From the NCBI RefSeq assembly GCF_009905375.1, contig NC_133650.1, forward strand, positions 305,179,574 to 305,243,573: a stretch of DNA of 64,000 nucleotides, written 5' to 3'. Numbering within the stretch: position 1 is the first letter of the stretch; each line of letters opens with the position of its first letter. Both the position numbers and the translations under genes were made by a program. The notes beneath the pieces are model-generated. The model saw only the letters and a program-made list of their open reading frames with translations. It was not told the DNA's origin and searched no databases. This document shows, one piece after another, positions 47,416 to 62,080 of this stretch. Origin of the DNA: Apium graveolens (lineage: Eukaryota; Streptophyta; Magnoliopsida; Apiales; Apiaceae).

Positions 47416-49413
47416 ATTTTTATAAAATGTAATTACCGAAATTGTGAACTACAAAATTTTGCATTATTTTTTAATTCACATTTTTTATTAAATATACATA
47501 TTTTAGTACTTCAAATATACATATTAAGATATATATATATATAATTTTAATAAATTAGGGATATTCATTGAACATACTTCACAAACTAATATATTTTATA
47601 GTGTTTTGATTGTAGAACATAGGTGATCTCCGATTAAATAGTGGCATCCATAGAAATTTCCTACATATATACATAAAGAAAATTAAAAAAAGCTTACTTT
47701 GATGCATAACTTAAATATTTTATTTCAACAATACTTAAAAAAGTTTATTTGACATAGTACGAGATCATATTTCTAAGCCATTAAATTATGGGATATTTTA
47801 TACATTTGTTTAACATATAGTGATTTCTTGGATGTACATATAGGTGTACCATAATATTATTATTACCTTAATAAGGATCGAGAATAGTGATGAATCGTGT
47901 AACATCTAAGCATTCATTTTCCATCTACACACAACAACAAAAAAGAAGGCTATAGTATTATAAGGAAGTTTGGGACCGGTGTTACATTAATATCTCAAAT
48001 ACAATTATATCGTTTATATCTTCATTTTTCCCATTTTCTGTTTTGTTTTTCTCCAAATCCTCCGCTACAAGATCATAAAATGTTGTCATATCGTACTTGG
48101 TTGTTGCAGTTTAATTGGTAAACATTTTGCTTGTTAATTAACAAAATAACAAATATGTACCTCCATGTGATGTAACACTCAAATTTTTTCTTCCAAACTA
48201 TATTTATCAAATACCTACATTTTATATTTAAGTGATAGTTACTTTGTAGTTGTAGTAAAAATAATAACTGAAACTTTTTGGTGCCTGATAAAAGAATATT
48301 AGATGTGTCAATTGTGTTTCAATTTGGCCATAATTTGGTATCTATACATTTTCTTCATAAAATTGAACCACATTAATTAATTTATGCTATTGTCTAATTT
48401 GAAACTTTTGTTTTTCTCTTTTATATTAGCAACAAAAAAATAAAACTAACATTATATCACAACTTTTCGTGGCAATATTATTTGAGATACTTTTACCTAA
48501 ACTTAATAACATGATTCCCGGCGAAAAATAAAATATTCAAATTATAAAAAGAAATGGTAAAATAATTTATTTGGTGCTAATCGTAAAAAAATAATAAAAT
48601 TAATAAGATTTCCATAGATTCGTTAATGTTAATACGACGTGATATTCTTGGTTGTCTACCTACTGGAATTGGAAGGTTGTAGTCAAGAAATGTCACCAAC
48701 CTTACCAATGGATACAATGGTGCTGGTGCATCGTGCATGTTAAAAGAACTTCATCGGAAGTTATCATGCATGTACTAGATCAATTACGTTCTGGCCTGTT
48801 TTGGCATATATACCATCTAATCTACCGTCTGATTCAAATTTGACAAAATTAGAAATCTTGTCATCAACTTGGATCTCCACTCAACAACTATTATATATAA
48901 TCATAAATTTGCAATAGGTTAATGCTTAAAATAATGTTTATGAATCACTTTAAATATAAAATAATTATTAATTTATTTTTTAATTATTTAATGTGTGTCC
49001 AGATTCCAAAATAAGTCAAATGTATCGGACAACTTGAGTAATTAACAAGCCTATTACAGACCCCAAATAGATTGGTGCATATAATAATAGAAGAGTGTTG
49101 GACCAAATGCAGTCATCATGGGTAATTAACAAGTTAATCAAATGCCCCTAATAAATTTATGCATATAATAATAGTACTTTGAATTATAAAATTAACAAAA
49201 GTCTTTAATATTATTAATATGGAACTAAGGTGTTTCAATAATCCCTCAAAATTTCTTAAAATGTTTTTATTTAAATTTATTAGCAGCATGAAAACGTGGA
49301 GGTTGGTGTTTTATCAGTTAAGCTATTAGAATTATCTAACCGGATAATGAATTGAAGTCTAGCCTGCAAAAGCCAAAAACAATTATCAAAAATCGGGAAT
49401 ACCGGTATTAGAG
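47416..49413. other. AT-rich intergenic DNA, gene-free (unit B)
   Basis: Copy of 20871-23289 lacking 421 bp. At 48210-48217 a single AATACCTA replaces the two copies (21665 and 22086) that flank the missing segment in unit A. The LRR-like remnant lies at 48639-48894. Confidence 0.5.
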
Positions 49414-50072
49414 ACCGGAAAAAAAAACTTGTGAAAAGTCTTTATGATCGTCAAGCGTTGGTTGGTTCGTCACAAACGACCGTGTGGGTCACACGTTAGT
49501 TGATTTTGATCCTCATTTTCAACCGAATATAACCAATCAACATGGTTGGTCGCAATTATGATTATAATCAACCAAGTACCGACCCACGGTTCATCATTTT
49601 TTCTTTTCTTTTCTTTTCCAACCGACTAAAAGTAATCGACTGATTTCGGTTGATTAAGTTTTTTGTAGGTCCCATATTCTAGCCCAACAGTCATGTGACA
49701 GTTCATATCGGATTAAAATGCAACTGAAATTGGTTGGAAAAAGATTAGTTAAAAATATAGAATAGCATTATAATTATTAAAGACCGAGATCGGTTAGAAA
49801 ATGTGTGATGGAAAATGCATGGTAAATAAATGCATTGTAATGCAGTGTCGCAACGTTATTGACCGATATTAGAAAATCAAAATTTCATAAACAACCGAAA
49901 AAGTTGGTCGTTTAAGGATCGATTTGCTTTTATTTCTAATTAAAGGGTCAAAACTAACCATGTTTTAAACGACCAATTATATTAATCGTTTGTGGTCGGT
50001 TCTTCATTCATTTCCAAATCGACAAGGTCATTTGCGATCATTTTTCGGTTATTGATGACTCTTTTTTCCGGT
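49414..50072. mobile_element. Possible non-autonomous element with ACCGGAAAAAA ends (unit B)
   Basis: Copy of 23290-23948; both mirrored ends are retained. Confidence 0.45.
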
Positions 50073-50373
50073 AATCATATTTATAAGTGAAAATTAATTG
50101 TATCGACCTAAGGTACATATAGTAACCAAAAAGTCGGTCTACTGAAAGCCAGTTTAAAAATAGGGTCATGCATACACCATATTAGCTGCATCATAAACAT
50201 ATCTTTCCAATGGATTCGTTGGTACAGATAAAAAATAAGTTCATATGAAGATGAATAAACTTGCATGTTAGTAATGTAATTATCAGCTGCTTCAATAATG
50301 CTTACGGTTTTAAAAGCAGCCATTAAACTTGCATCTTTTACTCTATTCTTAAATGTAAGCTAATTGTCTGTAC

Positions 50374-51091
50374 TAGGGGTGTACAGACGAACCGTTCAAC
50401 CGCATCCAACCGCTCAACCGCTCGCAACTGAACCGCATTTTGCGGATAATCGCGAAACGCGGGTTGGTTGTGGATTTAAATTTTAAAAACTGCTCATTCG
50501 CGGTTTGGATGCGGTTTTAAATTTTTAAAAATCGCAAAATTGCAATCGCAACCATAACTCGCAACATATATTTAATATAAAATATATTTTCAAAAATGTA
50601 GTTGATATCATATAAATTAATAAGTATACACATTTATTAACTAATCTTAAGTTAATTTTAATACTGCATTCATAAGATTCACAATCATTATAAGATATAT
50701 AACCAAAATAAATAGAAAATGTAATTAACATGTAATTTTATTTTTATCCTTTTCTTTTTTCTTTTCTCTCACCTCCATATTTTTGTATGTTTTTAATATC
50801 CTTACTCCATACGGAGCATTAGTTTGTATTTTATTTTTAAATTTAAATTTATCACGTAACTTAAACTTGAATTTATTATTATTCTGAATTTATTTTTTTG
50901 CAATTTATTAATTATTTTAAAATAAGTGGTTAAACCGCAAACCGATCCGCAATAACCGCAAATTCGCAAACGCAATTGACGCGGTTAACCGCAACCGCCG
51001 GTTGCGGATGACAATTTTCTAAAACCGCTCTTCGCAGTTTGGTTTGACTTTTACCCCAAAACTGATCCGATCCGAACCGCGTACACCCCTA
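50374..51091. mobile_element. hAT-like non-autonomous element (unit B)
   Basis: Copy of 24250-24967 with TAGGGGTGTAC and GTACACCCCTA ends. The right flanking 8-mer is ATATGTAC here, one base further from the left GTCTGTAC than in unit A. Confidence 0.75.
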
Positions 51092-51407
51092 ATATGTACT
51101 ATCCTGTCATAATTAAAAAAAATACCAAAAATATACCTTTTTCTATTTGTTATTTCCAAGATTAACTTCATTCGTGTACAAACTGAGATTATAGAATAGA
51201 TAAAAAATAAATTAAAAAATGTTGTTATTAGAGTTGAACCAAGTCATTCAGGTTCACCTATAAATCTTCATACCAGTATATGCGAGTATGAGAGATAATG
51301 AACATTTTATTTAAATTCAAACATAATTTATGAATATTTGTAGAGTTATTTAAAAAAAGTTGAACTAAGGATATTTTTAGGTAATTAATTACACACAGAG
51401 GGGGGGT

Positions 51408-52814
51408 TGTTAGGTAATGAATTACACACGGAGGGGGATGAATGTATTTTTATATTTTTATGCTTTTCTTGAACTATTTTGGTTGTGAACGAAGTAAATC
51501 AATTGTGGTAGTGAAATGTGTTCATTCATAAATTAAACATGCAATAATGAAGAACACAGATCTTTCAAAACTCACTTAATTTTATATTAAAATTAAGAAT
51601 GTTTTGCTACAAAATATCTAGACTTTTTGTTGATAAAGAGCTTAGCTTCTTTCTTGAGAGAATACAAGGGTTCCTGATCTAAAAATCTATATTGCTTTTA
51701 ACAAAGGACCAGTATTAACTTCATAATTTAGTTAACTGCTGGTTTACAAAGTGTATAATAAGACATGCTATTAATTTTAGTAAACTGTCACTTGTCATTT
51801 CCATTTTAGGATAAGTGTATCTTCCATTTCTAGATTACCATATCTTTGCATACTGTGTTAACTTTGATCTTCCTTTGTCAGTTAATCTTCACCCTTGATC
51901 TTGAACACTCTTCAAACTACTTTTTGTAGACTTGTCAATCCAGGTGGTTGGATTGTTTGTTGATTGTAAAACTTGGATATTGAACTGGTCTGCAATTTTG
52001 TACTTTGAGATTTTACCTCGAGATCTTCCAGTTTAGTCCATAGAGAACTTGACATCTCGATAAGTATATTGGCTTATCAAGATCTCTAATACTCCATAGT
52101 TAATTTTGACTTGTAGAGGTCTCTGAGATCTCTATAAGAGAATTTAGCTTGTCGAGATCTCTAATCTTCATATCTTCACTTTGACTTATCAATATTTATG
52201 AGTTCTCTAGTGGCCTATTAACTTATCGATAACTCAGAGTTCTCTAGTCAAATTTGACTTGTAGATAACTCAGAGTTCTCTAGTGAATTTTGGCTTATCG
52301 ATATCTTTGAGTTCTCTAGTGGAATTTGACTTATCGATAACTCAGAGTTCTCTAATGAATGTTGACTTGTCGATAACTCTGAGTTCTTTAATAAAGAAAT
52401 GACTTATCGATATCTCCAATCTTCATGTCTTCAATTTGGCTTGTCGATATCTCTGAGTTCTCTATTAGCTTTCCTGACTTCTCGATAAGTCATTTGGAGT
52501 TCTCGAGTAACTTCTCTATAACACTAAATTCGTGACTTGTAGAGATCTTTGACTTAAAATATTTTTATCCAAACAGATTTATTCAACTCCAAGCTTCTTC
52601 ATAATTCTTCTGGGGCATGATCTTCTTGATCTTCTTCCAGATATAATCCTTAAGCTTGATACTGTTTAAATAAAAAGACTCCAGTCTGCTCTTTTACATT
52701 TTTATAGACTTTAAATGTTACAAGTACAAATCCAAACTAAGATTACAATACAACTAACTTACGGTTGTCAATTTGACTTAGTCTTGTTAAAGTACAGGCA
52801 TATCTTGCACAACA
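51408..52814 (-). repeat. LTR of the antisense Sirevirus-like element (unit B)
   Basis: Copy of 25284-26690, with the 36-bp array at 52165-52469. One array unit has changed GAGTTCTCTA to GAGTTCTTTA at 52381. Confidence 0.6.
52165..52469. repeat. 36-bp tandem array (unit B)
   Basis: Copy of 26041-26345; GAGTTCTCTA units at 52200, 52237, 52273, 52309, 52345, 52381 (altered) and 52455. Confidence 0.8.
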
Positions 52815-54701
52815 ATCTCCCCCAATTTGTCAGAAGATCGCTTAACATAAATTCATGCCTGTTAACAAGACTAACCCCAAGTTAAAATGGAAAATGAAAT
52901 TAATACATAAGACTTGACAGAATTACAACTTTTATACATTAGAAGATTTACAGAGTTTGAATGGTTACAAGTATCAGGTAAAGACATTTTTTAATTCTGT
53001 TTCTTCTCTAAGGAGATCCTTTAGATGATCGAGAATTTCAAGTTCTTCTACTATAGGTGTCCCACTTAGAGCTTCTATAAGTTTTTGTCTTGCTACCTTT
53101 GGATAACCAATGTCTAGTAAATCAATCCTAAATCTTAAGAATCCACCAACCTTGATGTTTAGAAATTTCCCATCCTTAGAGATTCTACTCATCCCTTTGG
53201 CCTTGAGCTCTTATGATCTTTTAATGAACATCTCAATTTCCTCATCATACTTCCTCACTCTTTATTCAGATTCAGCCTCATTTCTTTTTCTTCTTTCCTC
53301 CCTTATAATCAGCCATTCAGCTAGAACTAATCTCCATGCCCTTGTAGCAGTATCCTTGTCCTTTAGCAAACTTATCATTCTCTTAATTCATGTGGGAGAA
53401 AGAGAATCCATTAAATCACAGCTAAGAAAGGTGAAAGACCCATCTTCATAGTAAATTTTAACTTCCCTTAGAGATACAACCCAGACTCTAACTATTTCTT
53501 CAGCTAGATATTGGAAATAATCTTCATCTGAGATGCACCAATTTAAAGGTAGAAAGTCACTTTACTTGAAGCAGTTCCAGATGGCCCTTTCAGTAACTTC
53601 ACCTTTTTCAGTAGACTTGGCCTTCTTAGGTTTTCTCCCAACAGTCTTGAAATGAGTTTTGTGTGATGGTTTGACAGAGGGTAGGACTAGGATTTTCTTT
53701 AGAGATGTTTGGCTTGTGGTGATTGGAATTTTAAGGAAAGAGTTAGCAGTTTGTCTGTATAGAAATTTGGGCTTTGAGGTTTGAGATGGTTTGATATTTG
53801 AGATAGTTGATTTTGAAGATTGAGTTAAAGGTTGAAAATTTCTGCTCATCATCATCCTCATCTTTCCTTAGATTGTACTGAGTGTTTGGCAACATGGTGT
53901 CAGGATTCAAGAGATACATGTCCAAGATTTTTATCATTTCAACATCCTCAGGCTTCTTATTCTTTTTATGCTTCAAGTCAGACTGCAATGTCATGATCAG
54001 CCTCATGTTTTATCTAACACAGTGTTTGGGAACAATGAGATGCCTTGCTTGACTGGTTGTTGGACAGACATAAACTACTCCTTTGTGTGGATGTAGATAG
54101 GCTTCTGGGAAAACTGCTATCTGTGCATTTTTGAGCTCTTGGAGTAGTTGAGTGTCTTCTTGAATCACTAAATTTACTCTGTCAATCATTACATCCAGTT
54201 CAGATGCTCTTAAGGTTTGAAGATATGGAAGAGTCACCTGGAGACATCTGTCCACACCATCATTATTGATGTTCATGACAATCCTTTTCTCTAGGAAGTT
54301 ATCAACTTTCACGACCACTGCTCTTATAAAATTGATGTTCTTGCCCAAAGCTTTCTTGCAAGTCATATATTTGTGTTGTAGAGATACTCTTAGTGCTGCA
54401 AGAAGGTCATTGAATTCCTGATCTTAATTAGGTCCTTCTGCAGCCCTTAGTAGTCTTTCTTTTCCAACATCAACTTTAGCACCCGAGCTTTGTCCCACCT
54501 GAAAAGTCTCTTTAGATTGTGTCTTAGCATCCCTATATTTTGCAATCCTAGCCTCAATCTCCCCCTTAGTCTTGGAAACAGGAATGAGTAGGGGAGTTGG
54601 AATTTTTTGTCTAATTTGTTCAGGTAAAGTAGGCAGTGAAATGTTGAGCTTCCCCATTTTTGACGATAATAAATTATGAATATTATTTTCAGTTTAATCA
54701 T
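52815..54701 (-). pseudogene. Degenerate 3' coding region of the antisense Sirevirus-like element (unit B)
   Basis: Copy of 26691-28577 with the same broken frames (54657-54424, 54366-54010, 54006-53743, 53861-53562, 53192-52974). The breaks therefore predate the duplication. Confidence 0.5.
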
Positions 54702-54813
54702 ATTTGTCTATATAAAATTAGACATCTTATGTCTATCATTAAATTTAAGAGGTTTTCAATAACACATCGGTTGATTCGAAATCAGCATTTTGGCAAGGAC
54801 ATGTGACAATTTC

Positions 54814-54971
54814 TAAGCTCCCTCGCAAGCACACAGCACACTCATCATCATGGTCTCCAAAAATTTTGTAGTCCGTCACCGGAAGTTGATTCTTAATCTG
54901 CTGGTTGTGGGACATCGGACGCGGTACCTGTGATGTAGTCCAATTAAAACTGTAATTTTCTTCGCTTGTAA
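54814..54971 (-). pseudogene. RING-H2-like gene fragment (unit B)
   Basis: Copy of 28690-28847, with the same DDECAVCL segment and the same loss of similarity after it. Confidence 0.35.
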
Positions 54972-54973
54972 TA

Positions 54974-56471
54974 TCATTAGTAACCTTTATTAATAAGCGA
55001 AACCCCTTTTAAGTGGTACATAAATTTTGGTTTCACTAATTTTTGGTAAATTTTGGTTTTACTAATTTTTGGTACCACCAACTTTTGGTTTCACTTATTC
55101 ATTCATGTATGTATATCTTAAAATTTTATTTTTTATGTCTTTTAACTATACTAAAACTTTTATAACCATCCTTTATTATGTATAACTTATATTTCTACGT
55201 GTCTTATGATTCTATTAAATATGATTTAATTTTTGTTATCTTATACATGTCTTATCCTATTAAGTTTGATTTTATTTTTGTTTCATCCTTTTGAATTTAA
55301 CCTTTGTATTCCTAATTTTCTTATGTATTGCTAATTCAATATATTATACGACTATAATAAAAGTAATTTTATCTTTTTAACTTTTTTGAATCATATGATT
55401 TTTTAATATAATTATTAAAATTCCATTGTAATTATACTTTTTGATTTCTAAACAAGGGCGGATGTATCCTTTCTTCAGTGGGTGGAGAGGACCCCACTGA
55501 CATAAGATATAAAAAAATTTTAAGTCAGAAACCCACTACCAAAAAACCAGGAACCCACAAATATATATAAGTCTACTCCAGCCCAGCCCATTAGTTTAAG
55601 AAATAGAATAGCCCAAAAGTCATAATAGCCCACTAAATCAAATTAACCTGTTGCAAGCCGAATTAGATATCAATTCTGAAAATTCTACCAAACAAAACTA
55701 AACTACGTATATTGTTTTCAAAAAAAAAACTAAACTACGTATATATTAAAACTAAGCCGAATTATTGTATTTTTTCTGTGTAAGGAACCTACTGAAAAAA
55801 AATTCTGGATCCGCCACTGTTTCCAAACAACACCCATACCATCTTAATTCCATATATAAATATAGATACACTCCTACTTGAAAATATATTGTTTTTAGCT
55901 GTTTGGATTTAATATAATTAGTAGAATCCTGCTTTGATTATACTTCTTAATTTTTAAGTATCACCTATGTATTCTTCTTTAATTTATATATGACTTATAA
56001 TATTATATGTATTATTTTACGCATTTTTTAATTGCAATTCTTATATTAATTTCAACATAGTTGTACGATGCCCGAAAACTAGATGTCCGAAGATACATAT
56101 TAGCGTGTAATAGTGGTTAAAATACCGACGAACTTATGCGTACTAATATTTTGTTTGAACTATACAACTGTTTCTTATGCGTAATCACTGTAATTAAAAT
56201 TTTGAGTTTTCTGAATACGAGTGTTCAACATGCGTATCATATAGTAAAAGAAAATTATAAGAACATGCATGTTCGACATGTTTATTCCTATATATATACA
56301 AAACATGCATTTTCGTGATATATTATTTACATTCATGTTTAGTGGGTATACTGGGCAATCTTTCCCGACAGCTGGATAGTTTAGGTTGGGTTTTCAAATT
56401 AAAATTAGAAATTTTGACATTCTTATGATTTTTAAAAATTAATTAATCCGTGTTTCGCACGGGTTATCTAG
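54974..56471 (+). mobile_element. Non-autonomous Helitron (unit B)
   Basis: Copy of 28850-30347 with the same terminal hairpin and CTAG end. The nested MITE is at 55455-55821. Confidence 0.6.
55455..55821. mobile_element. hAT-like MITE nested in the Helitron (unit B)
   Basis: Copy of 29331-29697 with the same ends and the same imperfect flanking 8-mers. Confidence 0.55.
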
Positions 56472-56556
56472 TATATGTAATAGTAGTTATAGAGAAGTAT
56501 CAAACATCTGGTGATTGTTTAGGCATAGTTGAACAGAAAACAACAGAATTTCTTAT

Positions 56557-56776
56557 TTTATTAGCAAGATAAATGGATCGAAATATTACAACTGCAATAT
56601 ATCTCAATCGAAGAGCTCACTTTGCACATAAAGCTCTTTACTTGCAAAATTCCATAATCCAAAATATTAAAAGCACAGCACAGCTTGTTAAAACGTTTGA
56701 ATCCTGCACGTTTAGCTAATGCATCAAACTCTTTTTCAGTCCTTTCTCTTCCACCAGGAATATCTATCAACATATA
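56557..56776 (-). pseudogene. O-methyltransferase C-terminal fragment (unit B)
   Basis: Copy of 30433-30652, with the same frameshift before the WIMEFCK-stop ending and the same CACTA-2 insertion point, so both events predate the duplication. Confidence 0.75.
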
Positions 56777-59700
56777 CACTACAAGAAAATAGGGTAAAAC
56801 CGACCGGACATAATCGACCGACGTCGATTTGGTCACCTTAAAACCGACCGACGTCAGTGGTCAGTTATATGCCAACTAAACGACACCGTATCGATGGCGT
56901 GGCACACATAAAACCGACCATCCACTGGTGGTCGGTTTTATTGAAAAAAAAACGACATCGTTTTGCTGATGTGTCACATTTAAAACCGACCACCTTCATG
57001 TGGTCGGTTATATACACAAATTCAGCAGGTTAAAATCGACCTAATATGGTGGTCGGTTTTGTAGAATAATAAAAAATTAATTTAAAGTACAAAAAAAGTA
57101 CCCGTTATAGAGAAAACAGTATCATTTTATTCTTCTGCCTAAAACCGACCGCTGACGGTCAGTTTTAACCTAGTTTTTTTTAATTTTTTTGTTATATCCC
57201 TCATTTCTTGATTTTGGCCAAAAAATTAAAAAAAACAAAGGATTGAAGTGGAGGAGTTTCAGAAAATTGTAAGTTATTTCCATATTTTGTAATAATTTGT
57301 GTGTGTGTGTGTTTATGTTGGTGGTGTATGTATTAAATGTTGTTGTATGTATTTAATGTTTTTATTTTTTTATATAATGTTTGTTGTGAGAATTGAAGTT
57401 TGGTAGTAGATAATTTGTAAGTTAGTTTCATTTATTGTAATTATAGTGTGTGTGTTTGTGTGTTTTATGAAATACATGAATAAATATGAGATTAATGATA
57501 AATTATTTGTTAAATATGTTTTTTTTAATTTTAAAAAATATTATTGTAGATGGAAACCATTGATCGAAGTTGGATTGGTAATCAATTGCAAAGCGATAAA
57601 ATTTCATTGACCCCGGAATATAGAATTGGTGTAGAAATTTTTTTAAAATTTGCTAGCGAAAATGGAATGGAAGATGGTACAATGAAGTGTCCTTGTAAAC
57701 GTTGTAAAAATTTAAATTACCGTGTGGACGTCGCACGGTGAAAAAATAGGAAGAAAACGTAGTCGAACATCACATCGCCGTTATTGTGTTCGGGAACCTT
57801 CGAGAGTAGAAGAACCGGTAGATTTGAATGCGATGTTACATGATTTAGCCGATGAAAATTATCAATTTTATGAAACTACGGATACGGAAACTATGAATAT
57901 AGAAGAAGCTCCAAATGACAGTGCTAAAAAATTGTACGAGGTTATTGTTGAAAATGGAGCACCTATTTATCCCGGCAATACAAAGTACACAAGATTAAGC
58001 TTTACCATCAAATTATTGGAATTCAAAAATAACTCGCATTGTAATAATAAAGCTTTTGATAGATTGCTTAAACTTCTTACGGATGTGTTACCAAAAAAAC
58101 ATACATTACCCGAAAGTTATTATGCAATGAAAAAAATTATGAAGGATTTGAGGGTTGAATATGAAAAAATTGATTTATGTGAGAATGATTGTATGTTATT
58201 TTATGGAGATGACAAGGATAAATTTGTGTGTGATATATGTGGTGAAGATCGTTATCGGGATGTTTCTAGGAAAGATGGTAAAAAATAGCAAAAAAAATCT
58301 TAAGACGCTTTCCTTTGATCCATCGATTACAGCGCTTATATATGTCGGGACATACATCCGATCACATGAGATGGTACAAAATAGACATGTGAAAGATGGA
58401 GAAATAAGTCATCCCGCGGATGGAGAAGAGTGGAAAAATTTTGACCGTCAGTATCCTTCATTTGCTCAAGAGATTCGTAACATAAGGCTCAGTCTTGTGA
58501 CCTATGGTTTCAACCCTTTTGGCCCTACCGGGAAAAAAAACATATAGTGTGTGGCCCGTGGTGATAGTTGTCTACAATCTTCCACCATCGATGTGTATGA
58601 AAAAGCCTTATATGTTCATGACCGATATAGTTCCGGGTTCAAATAGTATTGGAAAAGATATTAACGTTTGTCTAAGGCCTCTCATCGATGAATTGAAGTT
58701 ATTGTGGAATACCGGGGTGAAGACATACGACCAATCTTTGAAACAAAATTTTACAATGAGAGCGGCTATTCTGTGGACAATTAGTGATTATCCCACTATG
58801 AGTATGATAAGTGGGTGGTCGGGAAAAGGAAAGATGGGATGTCAAGTGTGTCTGAAGCGTGCAAGGGTTTCAATTAAAATATTGTGGAAAATGTAGTTTC
58901 TATGGCACGAACCGAATATTCCTTGAATCAAATGATCCACTCCGTCAAAAAAGTAATTTGTTTGATAACGAAGAAAGAAGATTGTTTCGTGGTCGTTTGT
59001 CCGGTGAGGGTGTTAAGGAATTGCTTGATGGTTTAGTTTTTCCACCACCCGGAAAGACTAATTCGAAGGCAAGGAGTGTCGGATACGGGGAAGAGCATCA
59101 TTGGACTCATGTCCCAATCTTTTACGAACTCCCTTATTGGTCATCACATAGTTTATGATATTCAATTGACATCATGTATACAGAAAAAATGTTTTTGAAA
59201 ACATTTTTTTTACTATTGTCAATGCGGCAAAGTCAAAAGATCATAAAAAAGCAAGAGCGGATTGCAAGCATCTCGGGGTGTTACCACATTTGTGGATCGA
59301 TGAGAAAGGAAAGTCACCTAAAGCACCTTATTCCCTTACTAGAAAATAATGTAAACTTTTGTGTGAATGGATTAGTTCACTAAAACTTCCGGATGGTTAT
59401 TCCTCAAATATATCACGTTGTTGCAATGTTGAGGAGTGTACATTTTATGTATTCAAATCGCACGATTGTCACATTTTTCTTCAAAAATTATTGCCTCTCG
59501 CAATTCGTGAACTTCTACCAGCGCCTATTGCCGATGCAATCACGATAATTTCTAACTTTTTCAAAGATTTATGTTCATCCGTGGTTACAAAAACCGACTT
59601 GGAAATACTGGAAAAATCGGTTATCAAAGCGTTGTGTTTGTTGGAAACGATTTTTCCTCAAAGTTGGTTTGATTCGATGGAACACTTGGTTGTACATTTA

Positions 59701-60996
59701 GCCGAAGAAATTAGACTTGCTGGACCTGCTTATTGGCATTGGATGTATCCGATTGAACGTTTGTTGGGAAAATTAAAACAAAAAGTCGGCAATAAAGCAA
59801 GGGTTGAGGGGTCAATTGCCGAACGATATATGGAGGAGGAGATTTTTAATATTTGTTCTTTTTATTTTGTCTCTGACACGATCCATAATAAGGTACGTCG
59901 TAACGAGGTTTTGTTTGATGTGCAAAATTCCGAGAATTTAGAAGTGTTCAAATATCCAATTCAATCTCTTGGAAAGGAAGGAACTCAATACATGAGTGAT
60001 GATGAACGAGAGTTAGCGGAAGAATATGTTCTTTTAAACTCTCCTGAAGTTCAACCTTATCTAAGGTACCAAATCTTACTTTAAAAAATATGCGTAATAA
60101 TTTTTGTTAATAACACATGCATGATCTTACTTTATATTGTAGGAAGTACCAAGATCCTGTTATGCGACAACGCCCGGAAACAACACCTCGAGATTTAGAT
60201 TGTGTTGTCAAAAGTCGATTTAAAACTTGGTTTAAACAAAAGGTATTTATCTATTTTTAATTTGCATGATTTTTTTTAAAATTCTTATAATTACAATGTC
60301 TCATCGATTTGAATTATTTTTAGGTTGATAAAGATGAGGTGGAAGGACCTCGTTTTAGGGACTTACTTGAAGGGCTGGTATTAAAAGTTATGACTTTTGA
60401 GACTTGTCAAGTTAATGGATATAAATTTTCAACAAAATCTGCATCTAGTTCTGGTATTGTTGTTAAAGGAAATTTGCACGGAAATAATCCTGATTATTAT
60501 GGTCAACTACAAGAAATTATTAGACTTATTTATTAAGGATGCAATCATGTATATTTGTTCAAATGTATATGGTTTGATAGTGTTGGTAATGGTGTGAGAA
60601 TTGATAAGAATCGTGTGATTACAATTGATATGACTTCAAGATTGAAGTCAAATGAGATTTTTATTTTAGCTAGTCAAGCCTCACAAGTATATTATGCTCC
60701 CAGTGTATTGGATCCAAAAGCGAAAATATATACGGTGGTCAAATCTAAAAGTTGAACGATTGATGAATCTATCGTTGCGCAAAATGATATAGAGGACGCT
60801 TTTTAGGAAGATAGATCTAGTGCATCGACCTCGTTTTCGCTCTTTGTCGATTTTGCACAATATGGACAAATACCGTTTATTCGGCGTGAAGAAGAAGAAG
60901 AAGACGAAGAAGTCGAAGAAGATGATTTGAAGGATGTTAGGAATATGTATATTAGTTTGATGATAAGTTAAACAAAACACTTAAGTAGAAATCTAG
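56777..60996 (+). mobile_element. CACTA-2 left end and transposase region (unit B)
   Basis: Copy of 30653-34873. The TIR CACTACAAGAAAATAGGG differs by one base (C to T) from unit A. Subterminal ACCGACC/GGTCGGT repeats occupy 56777-57200. Confidence 0.8.
57550..60971 (+). pseudogene. Broken TNP2-type transposase of CACTA-2 (unit B)
   Basis: Copy of 31427-34848 with the same frame breaks and the same Tyr for Asp in the VTYGFNPF motif (58497-58520). Only a few substitutions are seen, for example Ser to Asn near 58044 and Cys to Arg near 58943. Confidence 0.85.
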
Positions 60997-62020
60997 TGTT
61001 TGTAGCCTCAACGGTTAAGACCATTCTGGCTATCCGTTGAAGGAGTAGCTTTACTTAGAAATAAGTTTTGTATTGTAGCACATTTCATTCTCTGTATTTA
61101 AGTTGTAATTCTTAGATATTGTGGGAAATTATCAGTCATGTTGACTACTAGTGGATATGCAAATAGGAGGACTAATTATAAATATTCTATGTCTTGTAAT
61201 TTTGTATAAGTGAAGTAGTATCAACTGATAGTAAAGACCTTCAACGGATGAGAAACAAAGCTTCAACGGATGTCTCTAAAGCTTCAACGGATAACATCCA
61301 TCAACGGATGAGTACATCAACGGATAAAGCTTCAACTGCTAATGTATCGACGGATAAAGCTTCAACGGATAAGGCATCAACGGATGAAAACTTCAACGGA
61401 TGCTTAGTTCAGTAGCAGTTGATAGTGACAATTCATAAGCTGACAGAGGCACATGGGTTGACAGAGACAAACTGGAATGTGGCAGCCTCTAGGAGGAATC
61501 AAGAAAATGCAGTATTTCCATTCTGGTGCAAACAAGGAAGTATTCAAAGATTCAGCTAAACCTAAATTACACTGGATAGAGAAGTGAAGAAGAAACATGT
61601 GAAGAGCCTTTTAATTGTATTTTACAGTTTTGTCTTCACTTGTAAACTTGGTGATATATAAACCAAGTGGCAGCTAGTAATTAGATGGTGAATTTTCCAG
61701 AGCTGTTTAGAAAAATTCAGAGAGAAAATCATCTAGTTTGTACTAGGACGCAGCTGTGATTTAATTCTTTGAATCACAGATTTTCTGAAATAACACATCT
61801 CTGGTGGAACAACAAATCCACCAGAAAAGTTTTTTAAGTTCTTTGTGTTCTTTACATTTGTGTTTGAATATATATTTGTCTGTATTAGCTTCAATCAATT
61901 CACACACATTTGCTCACTAAAACACTTAGCCTTAGAAACTGCTAAAAACTTGAAAAAGTTTTGAGATTTACATTCAACCCCCCTTCTGTAAATCTCATTG
62001 TTAGTTCACTGGGAATAACA
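60997..62020 (+). repeat. 5' LTR of the Sirevirus (unit B)
   Basis: Copy of 34874-35897. The TCAACGGAT array is at 61241-61401 with every copy retained. Confidence 0.8.
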
Positions 62021-62022
62021 AT

Positions 62023-62034
62023 TGGTATCAGAGC
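62023..62034 (+). other. Primer-binding site (unit B)
   Basis: TGGTATCAGAGC, as at 35900. Confidence 0.9.
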
Positions 62035-62080
62035 AAGCTCTTAACATACCAAGAGTTTAAAGATCTATTCTGCTAACATC

